25,624 bases of DNA from Ophioceras dolichostomum (taxonomy: Eukaryota > Ascomycota > Sordariomycetes > Magnaporthales > Ophioceraceae), in assembly GCA_003049485.1 (NCBI GenBank), contig PYST01000466.1, positions 1-25,624 on the forward strand, given 5' to 3'. Positions within the stretch are counted from its first letter, which is position 1. Each line of letters starts with the position of its first letter. The position numbers and the translations under genes were made by a program. Below the pieces are notes generated by a model, which was given only the letters and a program-made list of their open reading frames with translations, did not search any database and was not told the DNA's origin. This document shows positions 9,956-17,423 of the stretch, piece by piece.

Positions 9956-10606
9956 GGTCATAGTCCACCAGCTTTGGCTCCAGCTCAGCTTCCACCAGCC
10001 GAAGCCCAAGGCTAGGGTCTGGGAGCCCACATCCTCATTCTCTTCGCCGTCAGCTGCTGCTGCAGGGAAATTAAAGAACTTGTTAAATTCTTCAATGTCG
10101 GGAGGCTCAAGGGGACCATCTTTCAGAGGGCCACAATCTCGAATGTCGAGGAAGTCCCAACTGTCGGACGGAGGGGACGATGAAGCGCTTTCGGCCACCG
10201 ACACGGGCAGAGAAGAGGACGACGAGGCATTATCGGCCGCGGACGCAGTGTTGAGATCAAAGATATCGTCAGTCCATTCGGCTGCGGAGTCGAGAGCGGC
10301 TGTGGGGAAGTCGGAGAGCTCGCCCAGCTCGTCAAAGCTCAAGAGGACATCTCAGAGGGCTACTGGTCGGGAAGGGCGACGCCGGTTGGTGATACTTGCA
10401 GAGAGGGTCGTCGAAGCTCCACTCCTTAATCCTGGTCTTGTACTGACGGGGGGCTGCAGTTCGGTTCGTCCAAGGGCAAAAGGGTCAGTGCGCAAACGCC
10501 GAGAAAAATGGTAGAGAACAAATAAGGTGGGAAGAGTGAAATCTACGTGGAGGTTGAAAGTGTACGTGTTCTTCATGTCTTCGATCACGTCCTTCAGATT
10601 CTTCAT
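9905..10606 (-). CDS. Clr5-domain protein, 5' exon not found (possible pseudogene)
   Basis: Three exon segments join in frame: 10606-10547, 10442-10396 and 10337-9905. Intron 1 is 104 nt (GTAGAT donor, CTGAC, CGTCAG acceptor) and intron 2 is 58 nt (GTATCA donor, CTTGAG acceptor). The first two exons read LKDVIEDMKNTYTFNLH then YKTRIKEWSFD. This matches the second half of the Clr5 domain, a short DNA-binding-like module at the start of many fungal proteins. The first half (a W...LY helix) is missing, and the ATG at 10606 follows TATATAG, which looks like an acceptor, so an upstream exon is expected. Bases just before TAC would encode the usual RQ only in a shifted frame across a C6 run, suggesting a homopolymer indel or decay. 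The tail is acidic, Ser/Ala-rich, and ends antisense to the neighbour's last codons. Confidence 0.5.
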
Positions 10607-10869
10607 CCTATATAACCGTTATTTCTCTTTTAACAAATTGTAGCATGGCTGTAAAGTAGGCAGCGTGGAGCAAGTCTTTCTACGAAGCTAGAAAGGGAAA
10701 TTAGAAAAATAATTTAAAAAAAATGTAGCTATTGCACATCGTTGCTTCCGACTACCTACGTTAAAGAGATCACCATTACCGCCAGGTCCATCGAAGATTA
10801 AAATTCGTCGTCGCTCCTCTCGTTTTCTCTCGACCTTCACTTCGTTACGGTGTTCCAAAACGCTCGTCC
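10607..10869. other. short non-coding flank between the Clr5-type gene and the Helitron 3' end
   Basis: An AT-rich tract with A/T runs near 10700-10725 and no supported ORF. The missing first exon of the Clr5-type gene was sought here on the minus strand and not found. Confidence 0.4.
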
Positions 10870-10884
10870 GCTCCTTTGGAATTT

Positions 10885-10901
10885 GCCTGCCTTCGGCAGG
10901 C
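10885..10901 (-). repeat. Helitron 3' hairpin
   Basis: GCCTGCC-TTC-GGCAGGC is a perfect 7-bp stem with a 3-nt loop. It is about 80 bp outside the inner inverted repeat and downstream of the helicase stop, matching the usual place of the Helitron 3' hairpin. A larger inverted pair, CGCTCCTTT / AAAGGAGCG (near 10869 and 10964), encloses it. Confidence 0.6.
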
Positions 10902-10980
10902 CCTAACGCAATGCGGTATCCGTATCTTCAAAGTACAATGTTATATCTGTATCTTTGTTGGGAAAGGAGCGCCAATACCG

Positions 10981-11009
10981 GTCCGGAGGACATATTGTAG
11001 GTGAAACTC
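10981..11009 (-). repeat. Helitron inverted repeat, 3' (subterminal) copy
   Basis: It begins GTCCGGAGGACATATTGT and continues to GTGAAACTC. The reverse complement is found at 17376-17403 with a single inserted base as the only difference. The outer end GTCC-GGA-GGAC is itself self-complementary. Confidence 0.85.
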
Positions 11010-11070
11010 TGACATGAAATTTGTAATTTACAATATAATTGCTATCTTTAAACTTACACAAACCAATTCC

Positions 11071-11871
11071 TCAGTTGTAAATGTCACCATCTGACTCCTC
11101 TTCCTCTTCAAATTGATACAGAGGCTGCATCAGCCGAGCCGCAAATCGACTTTGATAGTCGTTTAACTTGACCTGCATCGTTTCCGATGGAGGGTCACGC
11201 CAAATCCTAGCACGTTCAAAGGGAATGTCAAACATTAAGCCCTGTAACGTCTTCACGCGGGAAACAGCGACGTACGTCAGGCCGGAAGAGAACTCCGCCT
11301 TGGAGATATCACAGACAGCTTGGTCTACCGTTATCCCCTGAGATTTGTGTACCGTAATAGCGTACGCAACCACCAAAGGGAATTGGGTCCGGCTGCAAGA
11401 GACGTTCCTGATCGAAAAGTCCTGCCTTACCCGCAGGATCGGCACCACCAGCTTGCCCTTGTCGTCCCTGAGCTCTTCACCATCGTCTGTCACGAAAGAA
11501 GGGCCGGTGTATTTGTCAAAGGCGACCATCATGACCAATGGCGGATCGGCCGTGGGATCTGCGCTCTGGGCCCAGCAGATATCGGTAACGGTCCCTTGAG
11601 CCCCGTTCACAAGCCCTACATCGTTCCAGAGGTTCCGGGTAAGCATCACCCGAATGCCCAAGCAGGCCGGGAAGGATTTGGACAGGTTCCCAGCGTCTTG
11701 AGACAAAGCCCGGTCTGCACCGACGCCCTCGTGGCTCGCGTTAATGTACAGCGCAGGGCTGTTCAGGCCTACAGTGTGGTCGTGGTTGTAGGAGTTTACC
11801 TGCTCCTTGGTGGTGTAAATCCTAAGAGCGTGGGCGAATGTCAGCTGCTCTGTTCGTGTCAGAAGATTCTA
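11071..11871 (-). pseudogene. Helitron helicase, C-terminal part
   Basis: After the 242-bp insertion the reading frame resumes with NLLTRTEQLTFAHALRIY and runs to the stop at 11071-11073. It includes LGIRVMLTRN, VNGAQGTV, and VHKSQGITVDQAV, the last conserved motif of PIF1/RecD-like helicases (C-terminal 2B/UvrD-like fold). A Glu/Asp-rich tail ends the protein. The part is free of stops apart from the TAG in the target duplication, which stands where related Helitrons have Trp. Confidence 0.85.
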
Positions 11872-12118
11872 CCAACTGCCCGAAGGTTCTATGGACTTCT
11901 ATGATGTTCTAGAACGATGCTTGATAATAGCTTCTATGACCTTCGACGTGATTCATCTCTCCACTCTAGAGGTCTATAAAAGACCGTCCATTCACTCTGT
12001 AGATAGACAGAATAAGAAGGGTAGGGGCTCTTCAATACACTCATTCAAATAGTTCTCTTCTCTCTTTTCCAATAGTTCGCGACAGGTTGATAGCACACCG
12101 AGAGGTCAACAGGTTCTA
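11867..12118. mobile_element. 242-bp insertion (11872-12113) with TTCTA target duplication
   Basis: The helicase reading frame jumps cleanly from one side of this block to the other, with TTCTA present at both edges (11867-11871 and 12114-12118). That identifies a 5-bp target duplication. The inserted piece starts CCAACTGCC and ends GTCAACAGG and contains several TTCTATG strings. The size and TSD suit a small solo LTR. Because its ends are not exactly TG...CA, another non-autonomous element type is possible. Confidence 0.65.
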
Positions 12119-12667
12119 TGACGCAACGCTGCCTTTGGCCTCTCTTAATTCCAGCAGAGCATGCCGGAACCCAGCCTGGTCATCGCCTTGTTGGCGCTGA
12201 ATGGTCTGTAGGAAAACGGAATGGTCGAACGACTGGTACGCATTGTGCCCCGCGAGCTCGAAATCTTTCTAGGTCTTCGATGGTATCGCGTAGATGGGCT
12301 TGTGCAAAACCGGTGGGAGCTGGAAGAAGTCGCCGATGAGGAGAACGCTGAGCCCTCCAAAGAAGTCGTCATTGCGCCGAGGAAAGATTTCACGAAGCCT
12401 CCTATTGATCCAACCCAATGTTTTCAGCCCCAGCATGCTTTTTTCGTCGATCACCAGGTACTTTACCCCGTCGAATTGCCGCTGAAGATTGCTTAGCACC
12501 GCCGGAGACTCACTCAGGGGCCTGTAGTTGTTGTCAATAGGAAGGCGAAGGAGGGAATGCAAGGTCGAACCATTGATATTGTTGCTTGCCACCCCAGTGG
12601 GTGCGGCACGGAGGATGGGCGACTTTCGACCTGGGCGCAGCTGACAGAGGTGGGAAGACAGGACCGA
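12119..12667 (-). pseudogene. Helitron helicase, middle part
   Basis: From VLSSHL the frame reads APTGVASNNINGSTLHSLL (motif Ia region), YLVIDEKSMLG (Walker B, DE) and GDFFQLPPV (motif III). It then meets TAG at 12269-12271 and continues in the same frame through DFELAGHNAYQSFDHSVFL and TIQRQQGDDQAGFRHALLEL. These are PIF1-family motifs in the right order between the Walker A piece at 13220 onward and the C-terminal piece. The single TAG is a base substitution, since the frame is otherwise preserved. Confidence 0.85.
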
Positions 12668-13219
12668 TGTTGTGGCGTGGCGTGGCTGACTGTGGCGTTG
12701 CGGGTCAGTGGCAGATAAAGATTCTGCCCAACGATAAGGCTGACCGCCTGGCCCCACCACAACGCAAAAGTGTGGCGTTTTGGAAGCACGTGATACGGGG
12801 CGAGCACCTGGCTGCTTAGTCAACGCGAGCGCGTTATTCTCTTTGTAGATTAAATACGGAGGTGACCCCTCTCTTTAGGAGAGCATCACTCTTTACAATA
12901 CAACGCTCTATTTTTCCTTTGTACGTAGGGGGAGAACGTCACCAAAAGGTCTATTTCCCCGACTGGGAATTGCTTCTCGTTTTCTCTTTCTTTTCCTAAG
13001 CTTAGATTTCACCAAGTTGACTCGTTTCTGGAGCCTCGTTTCCATAGCACCTTCAATACCGTGACAACCGATACTAAATAGTGTGACGACCGTGCCCCAC
13101 GGACGGGAACGTCGCCACTAGCACCTTTATAAGCCACTGTTCTGGCCCGTGCCCACGGTTCAGAATTGTACCCTTTTGGGTGTGGCAACGTAGTGCAGGT
13201 GGCTTATGCGCTCGTTACA
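12668..13219 (+). mobile_element. probable solo LTR (552 bp) inserted in the Helitron helicase
   Basis: The block separates the Walker A motif GGGGTGKSYL from the next helicase motif, so it is an insertion. On the + strand it starts TGTTGTGGCG and ends CGTTACA (TG...CA), with TTAAATA as a likely TATA element and a pyrimidine-rich middle. No protein coding found. The 5-bp flanks (ACCGA and AATAG) do not match, so a target duplication is not supported. Recombination between two insertions or later mutation could explain this. Confidence 0.6.
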
Positions 13220-16024
13220 AATAGGACTTCCCAGTACCTCCGCCACCGTCGATTTGCATGCGGATCGGTGGGGCATTAGCGTGCTGGTCGTGTCCCATGA
13301 TGGTATCGTAAACAATACGCTGCTGGGAGTTGAGCGTATTGCGGCGGAGAGGGGGAAATGCTCCAACTTTGCTGCTACATCTGAAGCCTGCTTCACCTCC
13401 TCCCAATACCTACCACTGACGAAATCGGCACGGACGTATCTGCCTACGTGAAGAGTCCAATCGTAATTGACGTCAACATCGCGGCGGCCTATCAAGTCGG
13501 TAACTTCCTCTTCAGGGCGCAGTTCTGGCACCATCCTCGCGAGCTCCTGCCAATCCTCTAACGAGGATTGCTGTTCGGCAGGACCTGGCTCGAATTCGTC
13601 CTCTTCAGGCTTTGGATCCTGTACGTCAGTTTGGCCATAGTGATCGTCATAGTGCGTATGACGATGACGACATTCGTCGTACGCTCTAACATACGAATCG
13701 AATTGCTGGCTATCCACCATGAGAAGTTCATCGTGGGCGCGATGAGGATGAGCGAGCATTAATTTGACGCGGCAAAATTCTGGGTACTGCCCATGTGTAG
13801 GGATCGCCTTATACCGGGGGAAGTAGTATAGCACCCGAGGGCGAACCGGGTGCCGCCATTTCTTCCATTTGGCAGGGTCGGGGGATTTGAAATTGTATTT
13901 TTCGAGGAACTCGAAGTACGAGAGCCCTTCCATGTCCACCTCGGGCCGAGCAAGGTGCCTCTCGTACGCCGTCTTCTTCTCCGTAACAACTTCAGCCTTC
14001 TCTGAAATCTCCAGCAGCCGGCTATGCTTGTCGGGGTGCCTGCAGTCTACAGGAAGCACCATCCGGCTGCTTTCGACGAGAGGGAGACCGAGCAGGTGGT
14101 GGCAAACCTCCTGTGCGGTGTAGTCCCTTTCCCCCACCAGCTTGTTCATCATCTTCGACACGAACGACAACATAGGGTTGTTGTTTGTTACATGAGGGAG
14201 AAGACGCCTGGCGATTTCGGCATATGGCTGCGTTTGGGTTTCAATCTTGCTGCAGTATTTAGCAGGATAATTGATCACGGCGTCGACACTTGTGCAAGGA
14301 GAAATGTCGATGTTTGCCAGCCAACAGAGCGAAATCAGCGGATTAAACTGATTCAGATGGGTATCATTCCGCTGGGCAACGAAAGTCTTGAACGTCTTGC
14401 CAGGAAGAACAACTAGTCCAGGCTCGTCCGTCTGTGCGCGAGGGAAGAAAAACCGGCATTTGGGCTCCGGGGTAGGCTCGCCTTGTTCGAGTGCTGCTGC
14501 CATATCCTTTTTATTGACGCGCAAGCAATAGGCCGTGGAACAGTGATGCCGCTGGCAACGGTTAACGATGCTGTTTAGCCACTCCCAGGTTACTACCGAA
14601 GTTTGGGGATCGACGGAGAGAGGATTGCTGCCATTGCCTCCTTGTCCGATGAGATCCGGCCGCGGGTTTACTGCCGTGACGTGATAGCCCCAGATGCGGG
14701 CAAACTCTGCCGACATTATCTCGTCCAGATCCTCAGTGGAAGGGCATCCAGCCATCCAGGCAAGCCCGTGATCGTGACTGCTGCCGCGTCCCTGCCATTC
14801 GTACCGGTCCCAGTAATCCTCGAGGTTGAACTTGTTGGCAAGTACAATATTCCGGAAATGGGTTTTGCGGCTGTGGAAATGCCAGGCTGCGATGTGCGGA
14901 TTTTCTCGAAGAAGGCGGGCTGAAAGACGCATCCGGGCTTGCTCGTCGATCGTCTGCCACTGATCATATTCGGGCATATGCCTATAAAGGCTTTGCCAGT
15001 GGAGATCTGCAGGGCTGAGCGTAATAAACGCTCCGGGCACCCCAAGGCAGTGGGCAAACGCCTCCAGCTCCCGGCGTTGGCGGTACCAAAAAGGGCGAGT
15101 ACCCTTGATAGCACCAGCAAAACGAGAAATCTGGTTGAGGAGCATTTGCGCTTCAGGACGGTCTGGGTTTTCCAGCGCTTGCTGCAAATCCGGCTTGGTA
15201 AAGGTGGTGCGCATTTCCTTGTTGACGTAGTACCTGCTGTGACTGAAAGCTTGCTGCCGCATAAGGGTATTGAGGCCGATATAACGGAAAGTGTGATGGC
15301 GGGCAAACCGGCCATCATTCCATTTCATAGCATGTTCCAGGTACTCTTGGTAGGAGATCTGACGCTGACGGGGTTGCACAAAATCCGCGGCTCCGCAAGG
15401 ATACAGACTCGGGCAGGCGAGGGACAGGAGAGCTTGTGACCGGTTAAATTCGTTCAGGGGAGTGTAACGAACCGAAGGAAGAGGCAAGTGGTGAGCGAGG
15501 CGAGGATTTCGATGTGCAAGAGGTGGCTGTTCAGCGCCTTCCAGTGGATTGTTGTCAAGCCTGCCCTGAAGCCTGCTAAGCTCCGTATCGTTCACTAGAA
15601 CGTTAGGCACTGCCGCCTCGTCGTACTCGTCTGCACCCGCATCGTCTGAAGCTTCAGCGTCATTAGGGCCAGCATCGGGACGGAAATCCTCAGGGTTGGG
15701 ATCGTCGACAACGTGGGCGGTGAGCTGGTCGAAAACATCATCGTCTTCAGGCAACTGACTGAGATTACCGTGATTCCACTGAAAGTTTTTATACCCAGGG
15801 TGGTTGCGAGCAAGAAAGCGAAGCCAGGTTTCAACAACACGGCGCCGGATCCGGAATCGTCGGCGGAACTGCCGGTCCATAGCAGGGTCGTTCGAGGCAT
15901 TGGCGGGGCGGAGGATGACAATATCGAGGTCGTGTGGGAGCAGAGGCAGTTCGGTATATACCTTGCCAACGTCGCGGAGGAAGTGGACGACATGACCGCG
16001 GTATTTATACTGCTGGCCCCGGAC
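13220..16024 (-). pseudogene. Helitron Rep (HUH endonuclease) and start of helicase
   Basis: Exon 3 opens with VRGQQYKYRGHVVHFLRDVG and reads through an N-terminal region of the DUF6570 kind into the Helitron-like N domain (FWYRQRRELEAFAHCLG, TLSPADLHW). Next comes the HUH motif HDH in SSHDHGLAWM (about 14776-14768) and the tyrosine motif YPAKYCSK with two Tyr four residues apart. A Cys/His cluster (CQRHHCSTAYC...C) sits between them. After RYWEEVKQASDVAAKL the frame slips at a C5 run (13351-13355). The other frame continues NTLNSQQRIVYDTIMGHDQ into Walker A GGGGTGKSYL, where the LTR interrupts. All catalytic residues I can recognise are present. Confidence 0.88.
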
Positions 16025-16100
16025 CTATCTTGACAAAACGCGTTAGTAATTACTTGAAAAGAAAAAACCAAAAAAAAACCAAACTACTTGCCGTGAATAC

Positions 16101-17095
16101 ATTGATAGCAACGTGAACTCGAGCAATCACCATTTCTTCCGCAGGTTGAAGGGTTGGCAAAAAGTCGGGAACGTCGCCAAAGTCGAGATAATTTTCAACA
16201 GAAAAGAAAAAAGGCTCGTCGGGTTTCTTTTTGGCATCTTTGGTATGGCAGCGCTTGCAAATACCGTCACGAAGATGCTTGTCGAACCAACGCTCCTTGC
16301 AACGAAAGCAAAACTCCATCTGCTCCTTTGCAAGAGCAGCGTCGAACTTACCTTTAATCTCAAGATCCTCAGCAGAAAGGGGAGAAGCCTGCACGTCATC
16401 GTCAAACATAGGAGGCTGCTCGTCGAACTCTCTCAAAGGTTTGTCTTTCGGGGGGCGACCTACCGGTCGTTTGATGACAGGCGGGCGGCCACGAGGGCGA
16501 GGAGGAAGAGCCGGAGCTGTTGGAATCTTTCGCGGGCGGCCACGAGGACGAGGAGGGTTGGCTGGAGCCACTGGAGCTTTCGGCGGGCGGCCACGAGGGC
16601 GTGGGGAGCCGCCGGAACTGGCGGATCCGTCGGAGCCGTCGGAGCATTTGGCGGGCGGCCACGAGGGCGTTTGGGCGGAGGGGGCATGGGGGGTCCTGGT
16701 GGTAGCCCCCGGCGACGGGCTGGCGGCAGAAAAACAGGGCCTGCGGGAGGACCACGGCTAACAAAAGGGACAGCTGTGGAATTCGCCGGAGGGGGGTTGT
16801 TGGCAATGTTGTCCAGTCGCATTGCATCGCCATTGTCAACCAGTTCATCCAGGCCAGGCGTTTGCGAAGGTTCCTCGCCGTCACGACGCCGCTGTCGGTG
16901 ATCCCGTTGAATGTGAGCTTGCTCGCGTCGTGCAGCAGCAAGCTCAGGGGTGTCGGACGTTATAGCACCACCCATGTGATACCGATCTGCTAGGACTGAA
17001 TGGGTAAGGTTCCGTTGAGGAGGGGGGACTGTGCCAGGGTCCAGTCCAGCCGCAATATTGCGCATGGTGGCAACGCGAATCGTCTTATTTGCAAC
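16101..17095 (-). pseudogene. Helitron exon 2: AT-hook array and zinc-binding-like motif
   Basis: From VANKTIRVATMRNIAAGLD the exon runs through a Pro-rich region into five AT-hook-like cores (RPRGRPPN, RPRGRPPK, RPRGRPRK, RPRGRPPV, RPVGRPPK), then an acidic stretch and CFRC...CKRC. A one-base deletion in a C4 run (+ strand 16603-16606) lies between the first and second hook; correcting it restores the array in one frame. AT-hooks bind the minor groove of AT-rich DNA, a plausible targeting aid for the transposase. Confidence 0.75.
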
Positions 17096-17165
17096 CTATA
17101 TAAGTTACCAAAACAAAAGTAAGAATCAAACCCTGAAAAACCTTGGAAAAGGGGTAAAAACTTAC

Positions 17166-17303
17166 TGCTGCATTGTCTTGTTGGCGGCATGAAAGACAAC
17201 GAGCAACAGTTCGGGAAGGATCGCGCAGATGAATAAACTGATCGGGAGGCTGTTCACGAGAACAACGAGGACACACTCGCGAATCCATCTTCTCATCTAC
17301 CAT
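17166..17303 (-). pseudogene. Helitron exon 1: N-terminal Cys motif
   Basis: The ATG at 17303 starts MVDEKMDSRVCPRCSREQPP. The exon contains CPRC and CLSC, 21 residues apart, a zinc-binding-like arrangement at the N-terminus of many fungal Helitron proteins. It ends at a consensus GTAAGT donor, and the phase-0 intron (17165-17096) joins exon 2 in frame. This exon shows no lesion. Confidence 0.75.
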
Positions 17304-17375
17304 TAAAAGAGGAGAAAAGGCAGAAGGGAAAAGGAACTGGCAGTAGTTCGCGTATTTTTACACCATAATTTAGTC

Positions 17376-17403
17376 GAGTTTCACCACAATATGTCCTCCG
17401 GAC
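17376..17403 (-). repeat. Helitron inverted repeat, 5' terminal copy
   Basis: On the minus strand this reads GTCCGGAGGACATATTGT then GTGAAACTC, the reverse complement of 10981-11009. It lies about 70 bp upstream of the exon 1 ATG and is directly followed on the + strand by GGGATAAAC, the start of the JmjC gene's 3' flank. Confidence 0.85.
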
Positions 17404-17423
17404 GGGATAAACAGCAAACCAAC

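Larger units (their letters stand above)
11071..17303 (-). pseudogene. Helitron Rep/helicase gene, whole broken locus
   Basis: Exon 1 is 17303-17166 and exon 2 is 17095-16101, separated by a 70-nt intron (GTAAGT...TATATAG). Exon 3 starts at 16024 after a 76-nt intron (GTATTC...TACTAAC...GATAG). Exon 1 encodes a Cys pair motif, CPRC...CLSC. Exon 2 encodes an AT-hook array and a second FCFRC...CKRC motif. Exon 3 carries the HUH endonuclease and then the PIF1-type helicase. Lesions: a one-base loss in a C4 run (16603-16606, + strand G4), one in a C5 run (13351-13355), an LTR at 12668-13219, TAG at 12269-12271, TAG inside the target duplication at 12114-12118, and a 242-bp insertion at 11872-12113. 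The encoded enzyme would nick and unwind DNA for rolling-circle transposition. This copy cannot make it intact, unless the homopolymer gaps are sequencing errors and even then the insertions remain. Confidence 0.85.
10870..17403 (-). mobile_element. Helitron with inverted termini (degenerate autonomous copy)
   Basis: The Rep/helicase gene on the minus strand is bracketed by a 28-29-bp inverted repeat: 17376-17403 at the 5' end of the element and 10981-11009 near the 3' end. Beyond the inner 3' repeat lies a 7-bp-stem hairpin (10885-10901), as expected close to a Helitron 3' terminus. Inverted repeats placed terminally at one end and subterminally at the other, plus a hairpin, recall what I know of Helitron2-type elements. 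The 5' boundary is taken from the inverted repeat. The 3' boundary is only approximate, because no empty site is available. Two other elements are inserted inside (11872-12113 and 12668-13219). Confidence 0.72.

Noticed and set aside
10352..10354. In-frame TGA between two minus-strand ORFs taken as a nonsense mutation
   Set aside because: It falls inside a 58-nt intron (10395-10338) that restores the frame on both sides.
10080..10514. Plus-strand 144-codon Ser-rich ORF
   Set aside because: Low-complexity shadow of the minus-strand Clr5-type gene, whose spliced frame carries recognisable motifs.
11320..11904. Plus-strand 194-codon ORF
   Set aside because: Antisense to the helicase C-terminal part; no motif of its own.
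16113..16901. Plus-strand Arg/Gly-rich ORFs
   Set aside because: Antisense of the AT-hook exon; the repeats come from the hook codons.
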